Below, one piece after another: positions 36,587-44,839 of a stretch of 64,000 nucleotides of DNA. Numbering within the stretch: the stretch's first letter is position 1; every line of letters starts with the position of its first letter. Source of the DNA: Niastella koreensis GR20-10 (GTDB taxonomy: Bacteria > Bacteroidota > Bacteroidia > Chitinophagales > Chitinophagaceae). The DNA lies in NCBI RefSeq assembly GCF_000246855.1, contig NC_016609.1:4154001-4218000 (forward strand). Reading direction: 5' to 3'. The translations under genes were made by a program, and so were the position numbers. A model generated the notes under the pieces. It made no database searches. It was not told the origin of the DNA and worked only from the letters and a program-made list of their open reading frames with translations.

Positions 36587-37438
36587 CTATTTTATCTTTT
36601 CAATGTCTTTACTTTTAAGGTTATAACTAATAGCAACATAATCTCTGTAAATAGTCTTTTTTTGCTGCAGGTCATATATAGTTATAAATTTATCAGTAGA
36701 GCTTTGCACGTACTCAAATAAAAGTCTACCCTTTTTACTTATCTGAAAAAGATCGAATAACTCTTCCTCTGTACAAATCCTATACTTATAGTGATAGCCA
36801 TTAAAGATAGCTTCATCTTTTTCCTTTGCAACAACAGCGAGCCCCATATTACCGTAGAAAAGATCCGGTTCCTGCCCACCTGGGTGGTACGGACATTGAT
36901 CCCGGGTATCGTAAATGTTTTATTGGCCACCTTAATGGCTACGTTCAGCAGATTAAAAGCATCAGTTGTGTTGATGGTGCCCCCTACTCCGCCTGTACGG
37001 AGTCGATAGGGTTTGCCATAAGCAGTCACAAAATTTTAAACCGGTGATAAAATGGTGCATACAGTACAGATGTGCTCGTTCCGCAGTCGAAGCGGAACGG
37101 CAGGCGCTGACCTTCCATTTCATATTCCACGACGGGCATAGCGCCGTCCAGTGCGAGGTTGCCAATACAGGTGCTGCCAGGTTTCAATGGTATTTCCAAC
37201 CGGCCATCGCCATAAAAAGTCAATTGCCGGAGCTGCGCCATCACCGGTTCGCCAATAATACCCTGCTGGCGATAGCCGATCTGTTTAAAAAAAGCATATC
37301 GTCGGGCAACAGCAGGAAAACAACATGCCGCAATAACACGGAGCCCAGCCAGAGGCTATCTGCAACTGCCAGGGAAGATTGCACCGTTTGCCCCGTAGTG
37401 CCGGCACCGAGATCAAGGCTGACCGGGCAAATACGCAT
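36587..37438 (-). pseudogene. retropepsin-like aspartyl protease, scrambled pseudogene
   Basis: Read in the - direction: PVSLDLGAGTTGQTVQSSLA, LRHVVFLLLPDDML | IIGEPVMAQLRQLTFYGDGR, LALDGAMPVVEYEMEGQRLP, FRFDCGTSTSVLYAPFYHRF K | YGKPYRLRTGGVGGTINTTD ... YGNMG. At least three frame changes (about 37255, 37030, 36848). The second active-site triad, normally DTG, reads DCG. The N-terminal active-site segment is missing here and is found inverted at 37445-37550. The last 85 codons (VAKEKDEAIFNGYHYKYRIC ... IEKIK) do not fit the family and may be another gene's end. Confidence 0.65.
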
Positions 37439-37444
37439 ATAGTA

Positions 37445-37550
37445 TTGGGCTGGTGCAGTTACTGGTTCATACAGGTACGGATACCTGCGACCTCGTGTTT
37501 GATACCGGGGCCAACATTTCGGTAATTACAGAAAGCAGCGCTAATACCTT
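37445..37550 (+). pseudogene. inverted N-terminal segment of the same aspartyl protease
   Basis: On the + strand this stretch reads TCDLVFDTGANISVITESSA N, the canonical first catalytic motif (FDTGAN) of a retropepsin-like protease. In the intact gene it should lie upstream, on the - strand, of the segment ending at 37438. Its orientation shows an inversion of about 100 bp between the protease remnant and the IS1182 fragment. Confidence 0.6.
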
Positions 37551-37754
37551 TAAAAGCATGCGCGGGTGATAGCTGCTTGTGCCGCCTCCCTGGTACATAT
37601 TAATTAAGTCGCTGATATCCATTGATTCCACAACTTCGTTCACCACACGAACCAAATGTTTTTCTCCTATCAGTTCCTCCAATGAGGGAGGCAGTAATAA
37701 ACTTTGTTGCTGGGAATATTGCTTAAATATTACAGATGTCTTTACTTTGGCCAT
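37550..37754 (-). pseudogene. IS1182-family transposase, N-terminal fragment
   Basis: From the ATG at 37752-37754: VIFKQYSQQQSLLLPPSLEE, LIGEKHLVRVVNEVVESMDI, SDLINMYQGGGTSSYHPRML, LKVL, after which similarity ends and the inverted protease segment begins. About 70 of some 500 residues remain, without the catalytic domain. Defective. Confidence 0.8.
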
Positions 37755-37786
37755 GTAATTTTAGTGTGGTAATTAAAAATACACTT

Positions 37787-37817
37787 CAGCCCTTTTTCTT
37801 CCAAAAGAAAAGGGCTG
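37787..37817. terminator. perfect 10-bp hairpin upstream of the transposase fragment
   Basis: CAGCCCTTTT (37787-37796) and AAAAGGGCTG (37808-37817), 11-base loop, followed on the + strand by ACCTTTTTTTTT. It can serve as a bidirectional terminator; in IS elements such hairpins near the transposase start protect from outside transcription. Confidence 0.55.
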
Positions 37818-37960
37818 ACCTTTTTTTTTCAACCCCTGTTCTAAAGAGCTTATGATTAAGGAATATGAATTGCATATCTTAAATTTCGTACTTATAGGCA
37901 ATTAAGAATACATTAAAGAAGAAATAGCCTTTAAATTTATAGAGATATTCTCATACAATT

Positions 37961-38266
37961 ATGAAGGAGGGGATCAAACATATATGCCTGACTGAAGACG
38001 ACCCTGATGACTATTATTTCTTTTCGGAAGTCCTCGATGAGTTAAATGGCGATGTAAAGCTTACCTGGTTTCAAACGTGTGAAGATCTACTAGAATATTT
38101 AAAAGCAGGTGATAACTTACCATGCCTGATAGTATTGGACTTGAATATGCCCAAAATGGATGGTCAAACCTGTTTGGTATCGATAAAAGAAGAGTTGGCG
38201 CTTCATCATATCCCTGTTATTATTCTTTCAACAGCCGGTTATCCTACCACTATAGATCAGGCTTAG
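37961..38266 (+). CDS. single-domain response regulator lacking its last third
   Basis: 101 residues. Acidic pair EDD (ICLTEDDPDD), phospho-acceptor Asp in LIVLDLNMPKMDG, Thr/Ser position in VIILSTAG. Translation ends at TIDQA before alpha4-beta5-alpha5 with the conserved Lys (KPF/KPY in its relatives). Its paralog at 39492 keeps exactly that part (YFVKPFSIDDYRRIIQEIL). Probably a nonfunctional or altered receiver, arisen by rearrangement at about 38263. Confidence 0.7.
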   Translation: MKEGIKHICLTEDDPDDYYFFSEVLDELNGDVKLTWFQTCEDLLEYLKAGDNLPCLIVLDLNMPKMDGQTCLVSIKEELALHHIPVIILSTAGYPTTIDQA

Positions 38267-38387
38267 CTTATACCCTAAGGTCTTACACTTACTTACGCAT
38301 AATCATTTTTAGTTTTATTATTGGCGTCATTTTTGTACATTAGAGTAAATCATAATTTAAGTTACTGTTTACCTAATCTGATATCCT

Positions 38388-38624
38388 ATGTGGAAAACCC
38401 TTGCGACAACTCAAAGAGTTAATAGCGGAGATAAAATAAGATATCTCCATCCTGCTGTAAGAAAGGCAGAAACTTTATTTCAGGTAGTAAGAACTGATGA
38501 GCATTACTTTGAACTACTTCCGGTTTTAGATAATGTTGATCTGCCTCAAAGCACTTTTGCAAAAAAGTTTGTCAGGTACTTCGATATTGGGTATAATATT
38601 CAAATTGAAGTTTGGGTTGATTGA
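38388..38624 (+). CDS. hypothetical protein (78 aa)
   Basis: MWKTLATTQRVNSGDKIRYL, HPAVRKAETLFQVVRTDEHY, FELLPVLDNVDLPQSTFAKK, then FVRYFDIGYNIQIEVWVD. Small soluble beta-rich protein (GDKIRY and FQVVRTDEHYFEL look like SH3-like barrel strands). No family recognised. Alone between receiver genes. Confidence 0.5.
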   Translation: MWKTLATTQRVNSGDKIRYLHPAVRKAETLFQVVRTDEHYFELLPVLDNVDLPQSTFAKKFVRYFDIGYNIQIEVWVD

Positions 38625-38869
38625 ATATAAAATTTGCATTTTATTCAAAACCACTTTAGCATTATTAGGTTCCCTTGGTTATATGTAGCAGTCGATGCCA
38701 TGTCTATGGCATTGATAACCTGATTACGTCGCCTTTCGCTTTTAAGGGCAAAAAAGAAAGGTGAAATTTATATAGTTGATGAGTACCTTCTTAATCCGCC
38801 TATCTAACTTATACACAACCTCATAAAGACATGCAGGCAGCTTAAATAAAAAACAAACCATGCTGGCCA

Positions 38870-39310
38870 TTACTTGTTTTTAACAGGAGAAAAGTAGCCT
38901 AAAATTCTTTTTACACTCATTGTAAATTCTTCAAAAGATGCTGGCTTACTTACAATCTCAATATTTTTATCCTCCCAGTATTTTAATTCGTTCTCATCGC
39001 GGGAGGTCGTAAATATCACTATGGGAATCGACGAAAACACCTCGTCCTTACTAATACCTTTGTAAGTATCATATCCATCCATTACAGGCATATTGAGATC
39101 AAGTATAATCAGGCAAGGCAAATCACCAAATAACCTGGCTTGGTTTAAAAAATCAATTGCCTTTTTGCCATCCTGGGCCTCTCTCAAAACAATAGACGGA
39201 TCGATATTATCGATCACCTTTCTTACAAGATAACGGTCATCCTGATCGTCATCTATATGGAGAATTATTTTCGGATATTTAGTATGTTCATCAGATTTAA
39301 CTTCAACCAT
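38870..39310 (-). CDS. single-domain response regulator
   Basis: 146 residues with a complete receiver fold: acidic cluster (ILHIDDDQDDRYLVRKVI), phospho-acceptor Asp in CLIILDLNMPVMDG, Thr in IVIFTTSRDE, Lys in IVSKPASFEEF. No output domain. Such CheY-like proteins in Bacteroidota work in phosphorelays with hybrid kinases; the partner is not in this window. The only intact member of the local trio. Confidence 0.9.
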   Translation of the reverse strand: MVEVKSDEHTKYPKIILHIDDDQDDRYLVRKVIDNIDPSIVLREAQDGKKAIDFLNQARLFGDLPCLIILDLNMPVMDGYDTYKGISKDEVFSSIPIVIFTTSRDENELKYWEDKNIEIVSKPASFEEFTMSVKRILGYFSPVKNK

Positions 39311-39491
39311 AACTACAACTCAACATCTTGTGAAATAATTTTCAAAGAAGTTGGAATTGATCCAACCCCTTGACTGATAACTTCCTAATTTAAACAACGG
39401 AAATATTAATACAAACTTTATTCCATTTGTATTAAAATATTTTTCAGTAAAATAAAGTGTGCTTTTTAGTAGTAATGTTGAAGAAAGAAAT

Positions 39492-39879
39492 CTATTTGAT
39501 ATTCAGTATTTCCTGTATTATTCTTCGGTAATCGTCTATTGAAAATGGTTTGACAAAATATTTAATTGCTCCCCCCTCATAAGCAGTTTTAATTGCAATT
39601 GGGCAATTTCCGGTAGAAAGTATGACGACTGGAATATGGTGCCAATATGCCTCCTTTTTTATGGTCTTTAAACAAGTTTGGCCATCTATTCTGGGCATAT
39701 TCATGTCTAAAACGATGATGTCAGGAAATCCATTACTCGTTTTCAAATACTTTAATAAATCTTCACATGATATAAACCAGGTCAGTTTAGAATCACTAAC
39801 CTCATCCAGTAGCCTTGAAAACAGATAATGATCATCCGGTGTCTTCGGCTAACCAAATATGTTTTTTAACAAAAGGCAT
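39492..39879 (-). pseudogene. single-domain response regulator with one frameshift
   Basis: The ATG at 39877-39879 opens MPFVKKHIWLAEDT, then TGA is met; one base later the receiver continues as PDDHYLFSRLLDEVSDSKLT, WFISCEDLLKYLKTSNGFPD, IIVLDMNMPRIDGQTC, and ends YFVKPFSIDDYRRIIQEIL. The lost base lies at about 39838. Close paralog of the truncated receiver at 37961. The intact ATG at 39746 (MKTSNG...) would yield a receiver lacking the acidic pocket. Confidence 0.7.
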
Positions 39880-40085
39880 ATTGCATGCATTCTGCAAAAC
39901 ATATTCCGATTAATTAGGACCATGAAGAATTAAAATTTCACTGGTATAGGTTTTGCAATAAGCATATTCGGTTTTTCATAGGATATTGATTTAAACAGGC
40001 TTTATTTCAATATAGCTCCATTTTTTTTGTAAAGGACACCTGATATTTATCCAATCCTGGCATTTAACTGTGGTAAAGCAGTCAT

Positions 40086-40114
40086 AAAAAAACGGAAAGT
40101 CACTTTCCTTTCCG
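40086..40114 (-). terminator. intrinsic terminator of the 40153 gene
   Basis: On the - strand CGGAAAG (from 40114) pairs with CTTTCCG (to 40093), 8-base loop, followed by TTTTTTTAT. A nested GGAAAG-TGA-CTTTCC pairing is also possible. About 40 bases after the stop of the - strand gene. Confidence 0.75.
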
Positions 40115-40152
40115 CCTAATTATAATAAAGCGTTTTTAAGCAGGGAATGGTT

Positions 40153-40389
40153 TCATAACGTGGAAGGAGCAGTATCAGATGGAGAATCCAACGGCGTTTC
40201 ACCCTTAATTTCAGAGATGGAGGCGCCTTTGCGGTAATTAATTTCTGCAATTATATTATTTACCTTTATTCGGTAATAGGCAGTCTCTGTTGAATCCCCT
40301 TGTGCAAATGCCTTCGTATATTTTTCCGTTTCCTCAGCCAGCAAATCGAGTAAACATTGCATATCTAAATGCTGGTAGTAGCTTTCCAT
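40153..40389 (-). CDS. hypothetical protein (78 aa)
   Basis: MESYYQHLDMQCLLDLLAEE, TEKYTKAFAQGDSTETAYYR, IKVNNIIAEINYRKGASISE, then a Pro/Ser-rich tail (GETPLDSPSDTAPSTL). Two helices with an LLAEET..YTK pattern, soluble. No family name, but it has its own terminator and looks genuine. Confidence 0.6.
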   Translation of the reverse strand: MESYYQHLDMQCLLDLLAEETEKYTKAFAQGDSTETAYYRIKVNNIIAEINYRKGASISEIKGETPLDSPSDTAPSTL

Positions 40390-40811
40390 AAAATAATATG
40401 TCGCAAATTGTACACCATTTATTAATGGAATTTTAATTAATCTATTTATTTGAATATTAATCCTTTAATTAATGGTAGAAATTATATGAATTAACTACTC
40501 AATTTTATGGCGTGGAAAAAATTCCACGGATTCTTTAGATTTCCGGTACTGAATGGCGCATAGTATTCCATAAGAGGTTAAAACCTCATATTAATTCGCG
40601 GCAGTTACTTTTTCATCATTTAACAATTACCACAAATTCCCCTTTTCATTCAGTCGATACTGTAATTATCCATAGATAGTAAATGCATAAATGTCAAGCC
40701 CTTTTTTTACTCTTTCCATTTTTACCGGGTGCTCCGCTATTTTGTGAAGTAAAGTATCAAGGAACCCCTATTCTAATTTGAATCTGCCTTTTGTTATTTG
40801 CATCTGCTTAT

Positions 40812-41138
40812 ATGAAACGTTCCTCATCGTATAAAAACAGTAATTGCAAACTGCAGCTATCGGAGGCACTACAACTGATAGCAATGCTTGAGCAAACGGT
40901 GATGAGCTTGCAGCAAGCCAACCAGGATTTGATTCAGGCGCATATTGAAAAGGATATGATCATTGCTGAACGTGACCAAACTGTTATCACCTTACTGGCT
41001 AAACAAAATCTCGACAAACAAACGATCTCAGCACAGGAGGAGAAAAATCAGCAGAATGCTCTACTTATCGATAATCTCAATTATGCATTACTAACGCACA
41101 ACTACTCATTAGAAGAAGACGGACGAGTAATACTCTAG
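40812..41138 (+). CDS. hypothetical coiled-coil protein (108 aa)
   Basis: From the ATG at 40812: Ser-rich head (MKRSSSYKNSNCK) followed by an almost continuous Gln-rich coiled coil (LSEALQLIAMLEQTVMSLQQ, ANQDLIQAHIEKDMIIAERD, LLAKQNLDKQTISAQEEKNQ). No signal, no catalytic motif. Perhaps a spacer subunit or remnant of the coiled-coil part of a kinase. The next 600 bases (41139-41756) show no gene. Confidence 0.5.
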   Translation: MKRSSSYKNSNCKLQLSEALQLIAMLEQTVMSLQQANQDLIQAHIEKDMIIAERDQTVITLLAKQNLDKQTISAQEEKNQQNALLIDNLNYALLTHNYSLEEDGRVIL

Positions 41139-41756
41139 TAACAACAGCAATAGTATTCAACATTCGAGCGAAAAAAGTCCTCAAATCCAAATGATCTATA
41201 AATCATTTGGTTAATTCAAATGGTTCCGGCCGGCATCACTATCGAGCCCCAACACAAAATTTGTTTGCCCGTATGGTATATGCGAAGCTTTTGATTTATA
41301 AATTTCTTAAATGTTAAATAATTTCATTTATCAATCAGAGGCATTTTTTTTGACTATTTGTGTTGTTCCTTCTAAGGTTTATGTCCAATCCATTTTTAGT
41401 GACGTAATGATTATAGGACTTTCCCTGAATCCTCTTATTTCAGGTTGACTTTCATTCATATTGCTTCGATAACGCAGATTTACCTAAGACGTAGAGAAAG
41501 TAATCAAATAGGTTATCTTGAATAGACGCTCACAGGATTAGTATCTTTTTAAAATATTTATCAGACTGCCCAAAGTGTAATTAAATATTCTCTTGTAATT
41601 ATTGCGTTAGCGTAATATCATCGTCAATACTGATTGTTCATCTGTCACAACAATTTTCCAACTTTACAACATTATTCCAGGGTAATAGATAAAGAACAGG
41701 TCATTCAGATGATTTGTTCCTTATCTAACGTGGATGACAAAATGTAAAATCATTCC

Positions 41757-41996
41757 ATGTATCTGAAAAACATTATTATTTATATAGCCTTAATAATTCA
41801 AATCATTTGCTTCAAGTCGAATCAAAATAATGAAATAAAAAACAAGGAAAAATGCCTGTTTTTATTATAATACGTCATAGAAAGTAATCATATTCGGTAT
41901 AATGACTCTATTCGAAATTTTCAATCAGTTTGTTCCCAGACGCTTACCAGCTACATTGATACATTATCGTCTATAAACTACTTTGATATATTATAA
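41757..41996 (+). pseudogene. short lipoprotein-like ORF with an in-frame stop
   Basis: ATG 41757: IIIYIALIIQIICFKSNQNN is a lipoprotein-like leader (IIQIIC); TAA at 41868-41870 interrupts the frame, which then goes on (YVIESNHIRYNDSIRNFQSV CSQTLTSYIDTL) to TAA at 41994-41996. Remnant of an unknown envelope protein. Confidence 0.35.
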
Positions 41997-42118
41997 AGAG
42001 GCTTCCTTAATAAAAAATCAATATCATCATATTTTATTTCATTTTTTTGTTTTAAAAATCATCTTAATATCAGTAGACTCTTGTAAAAAATTAATAACGT
42101 TGGATAAAATTATCATCA

Positions 42119-42895
42119 ATGACGGAAACCAAGCACTGTGGCGAACCTACCTTTCACCTAATGTTGTTAGGATTAATGGCATTCTTTCTTGTGTCATGTC
42201 ATCGGAATGAAACAAAGCCGTATTCCCAATGGACGGAAGTGCAGAAGCGAAACTATTTTGTCGACAGTTTTGCATATGTTACGGGATCGGGAAAGTATTT
42301 CGAATTGGTGGGACAAGACAGTGGGAAATTGTTTGGTTCGTTTATAAGGCATCAGTATCCCGACTTGCATACCACATATTATATGGACCCGCTGCCCTAT
42401 GCATTGGAAGAGGAGTATATTGATACGACGCGACTCGATTCTAGCAGAGAATGGATAAGGTTTATAGTCTACTCTTTCTTTGATCTGCCTTACAGCTTGG
42501 TTCTGGAAAGAAGAGCTGGCCGGACTTACCTCACAACCAAGTTGACCGATGGTCGGGGGCTATACCACACCGGGCAATTAATTCTTACCTCCAAGCAAGT
42601 GGTGCCGGATTCCTTGACGGAATCGGTCTTCAGAACGATCGATTCGCTAAATTTCTGGCGTCTCCAAGGAGACACCTCATGTCATGGTGGAACTGATGGT
42701 TCGGAATGGAGTATAGAAGCCGTTCTACACGCCAAGTACAATAGAGTGGAACGATGGGCGCCTGAAGGATGTGGTGACTCAGTCACCAGGAGACTTGCTG
42801 AACTGGGCAATCAACTTGCTGCTGCGTGCGATCTTCCGACATTAATCAGGGCATGTGATAAACGACGACCGGGACTTACAATAAAAAGAAGATAG
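42119..42895 (+). CDS. hypothetical lipoprotein (258 aa)
   Basis: Signal with lipobox (LMLLGLMAFFLVSC, mature N-terminus Cys about 27). The mature domain is mixed alpha/beta: KRNYFVDSFAYVTGSGKYFE, RLDSSREWIRFIVYSFFDLP, and near the end a GGTDGSEWSIEAVLHAKYNR VERWAPEGCGD motif, which I know only from uncharacterised Bacteroidota proteins. Probably anchored in the envelope. No neighbours of related function. Confidence 0.65.
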   Translation: MTETKHCGEPTFHLMLLGLMAFFLVSCHRNETKPYSQWTEVQKRNYFVDSFAYVTGSGKYFELVGQDSGKLFGSFIRHQYPDLHTTYYMDPLPYALEEEYIDTTRLDSSREWIRFIVYSFFDLPYSLVLERRAGRTYLTTKLTDGRGLYHTGQLILTSKQVVPDSLTESVFRTIDSLNFWRLQGDTSCHGGTDGSEWSIEAVLHAKYNRVERWAPEGCGDSVTRRLAELGNQLAAACDLPTLIRACDKRRPGLTIKRR

Positions 42896-42929
42896 TTAAG
42901 CAAAAAACTAGGCGAGTGCCGAGGGCTTC

Positions 42930-43045
42930 CGCGATCCCGTTGGTCAATTCTCGAACAAATTTTATGAGCATCTAAAGGTGTTTTATGATGTGAAAGCGCT
43001 GATAGTAAAAGACTTACAACCTATTTTCGGTGTATAGGATATTTT
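42930..43045 (+). repeat. degenerate direct repeat, copy A
   Basis: GCGATCCCGTTGGTCAATTC through CTATTTTCGGTGTATAGGAT recurs, diverged, at 44082-44192. In one frame it encodes VGQFSNKFYEHLKVFYDVKA LIVKDLQPIFGV and a stop, so both copies look like the last 30 codons of the same lost gene. The remaining bases to 43326 hold nothing recognisable. Confidence 0.55.
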
Positions 43046-43326
43046 GAATACAGCAGGTAGCCGTCAGCGATGTTTACTAAATTTATGTGCGGCTGCCTTC
43101 AAATCAATATTTTAGGATATTGGGTAAATTTGTCAATTTCGTAACTATGAGAATAATTACAAGCAAGGCGTCTGATTCACCGGGCATAGAAAATCGAGCG
43201 CAATTGTTGCCGTTAGAAAATAGCTCAATTCAGGCAGCATCACAGCAGGTATAATGTTGTAACTTCCCGGATCGTATAGCCCCCGGCGTTTCTACTACCA
43301 AACTATCAGAATAAAAATTACCTCTC

Positions 43327-43824
43327 ATGTCGTCTACCATACCGGAATTAATAGGTTAGCAGTTCGGCGCAGCCCTGGATATGCTCGAAAACGCCATCAA
43401 TGCCTGCCCCGACGACCAGTGGGACGATGCTTCGAGATTCTTGTATATCGCCTATCATACGGCTTTCTGGACGGATTATTATCTTTCCGATACGCCTATG
43501 GAAAAAGACTACCGGCCACCCACCCCCTTTACTCTGTCGGAATTTGAAGACGATCAAATGCCGGAACGGGAACATGGTAAATCGGAGGTTCTGGCCTTCC
43601 TCCATCACGCTCGCCAGCGCTTGCAGTGTCAACTGCAGAACAATAACCCGGAAGAACTTCTGGAAACGCACTTCGTGAGTGAATACAGGAGTTTCAGCTT
43701 CTTCGAACTTCTACTGTACAATATGCGTCATGTCCAGCATCACGCGGCCCAACTAAATCTGTTGCTTCGCCAAGGCGGCACCACCCCGCCCGATTGGGTC
43801 TCGCGCGAAAAGGAAAACTGCTGA
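43327..43824 (+). pseudogene. DinB-family protein with a stop at codon 11
   Basis: The ATG at 43327 opens MSSTIPELIG, then TAG (43357-43359), then QFGAALDMLENAINACPDDQ W in the same frame. From there the protein is intact: FLYIAYHTAFWTDYYLSDTP, LSEFEDDQMPEREHGKSEVL, FFELLLYNMRHVQHHAAQLN LLLRQ. His residues in YHTAFW and HVQHH are the metal ligands of the DinB/YfiT four-helix fold, a thiol- or small-molecule-transferase family. Translation could restart at the ATG at 43381 (147 residues), so a shortened product is possible. Confidence 0.65.
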
Positions 43825-44081
43825 ACTTTTTGAAAGATCTGGTTTAATGAGATGGATCAAAAGTTCAAGGACCTCCGCAACGAATGGGAAATCGCAGGTA
43901 TATTTTTTATTAGTCCTTGGCATAAATAAACTCGCAGTTCTTATCCCGGATCAGTATCTTCTGTTGCGGTAACAGCCGTAAATTTTGATGAGAACACAAA
44001 TGCTTAAATAATCCCCGGGGTGGGGTTTTAGATCAAACAAAAATGTCCTGCCGAAGTCGGCGGGGGCATTGGTTTGGTCTT

Positions 44082-44192
44082 GCGATCCCCTTTGGTCAAT
44101 TCTTGAACAGATTTTGCGAGTACCTAAAGGTGCCTGAAAAAGCTGATGGTCAAAGACCTGTATTCTATTTCTGGTGTATAGGACATTATTTT
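44082..44192 (+). repeat. degenerate direct repeat, copy B
   Basis: GCGATCCCCTTTGGTCAATT ... GGTGTATAGGACATT, collinear with copy A 1.15 kb upstream. It codes for FGQFLNRFCEYLKV before a frame break. The DinB gene lies between the two copies. Nothing else was recognised in 43825-44081. Confidence 0.55.
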
Positions 44193-44306
44193 TTATGGAT
44201 GTTTTACTGGCTTTAGTAATGAGTTGCACCTTTTTGTTATGTCCGGTATGATATGTATCGGATTTACATTTTGTTGCAGAGAGAGGCAAGCGAATCTTTA
44301 TTTCAA

Positions 44307-44723
44307 TTAATTCTTCAGATGTTCCTTTCTTAATTGCTGCATAACCGTTTCCAATACTTCCGGGCCGCCTTCGACGATCATTTTGGCGTGCCGGTTAACC
44401 TCAGGATCGAATGGCATATACTTGAAACTCCAAATGACTGCCTGGATGATGATGGGCAAAAGATCAATCCCCTTTTGAGTCAGGCGATAAATGATCTTCT
44501 GTTTATGTTCCGGGTCGCTATCCTTCGAGATCACCCCTTCCCGTTCAAGCATATTGAGCCTGTCGGTTAGAATGTTAGACGAGATTTTTTCATCCGATTG
44601 AAGTAATTCGCGGAAATGCCTCTTGCCCCCGAACATCATATCCCTAATGATAATCAAGCTCCACTTATCTCCAAACACTTCGACTGCCAGGTTTATGGCG
44701 CAACGAGACCTGTATTTCTCCAT
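44307..44723 (-). CDS. HxlR-family transcriptional regulator
   Basis: 138 residues: winged helix with the HxlR signatures FGDKWSLIIIRDMMFGGKRH, FRELLQSDEKISSNILTDRL, NMLEREGVISKDSDPEHKQK, IIYRLTQKGIDLLPI. Cys-8 near the N-terminus (RSRCAINLAVEVF) is the place of the redox- or aldehyde-sensing Cys in several relatives. Divergent from the TolC/MFP/RND operon; the 116-bp spacer holds three copies of a dyad, so it very probably represses the pump and itself. Confidence 0.9.
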   Translation of the reverse strand: MEKYRSRCAINLAVEVFGDKWSLIIIRDMMFGGKRHFRELLQSDEKISSNILTDRLNMLEREGVISKDSDPEHKQKIIYRLTQKGIDLLPIIIQAVIWSFKYMPFDPEVNRHAKMIVEGGPEVLETVMQQLRKEHLKN

Positions 44724-44737
44724 AATAATTTTATTTC

Positions 44738-44788
44738 ACAACCAGTTGCATTTTGCAATTAGTTGTATATATTTGCAACCAGTTGCAT
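44738..44788. promoter_or_regulatory. triple operator of the HxlR regulator with embedded -7 element
   Basis: The dyad TGCAACCAGTTGCA (6-bp arms) is complete at 44775-44788; a near copy ACAACCAGTTGCA lies at 44738-44750 and a weaker one, GCAATTAGTTGTA, at about 44755-44767. The 17-mer CAACCAGTTGCATTTTG is repeated exactly at 44739-44755 and 44776-44792. TATATTTG at 44768-44775 fits the Bacteroidota -7 consensus TAnnTTTG toward the pump genes, so a bound regulator would cover it. Confidence 0.7.
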
Positions 44789-44839
44789 TTTGAAACCACT
44801 ACAAAGATAGTGTCTGGTCAATAAAAAAGAAAATAAAGC

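Noticed and set aside
37044-37442. 132-codon + strand ORF
   Set aside because: Antisense to the protease remnant, whose - strand translation shows family motifs.
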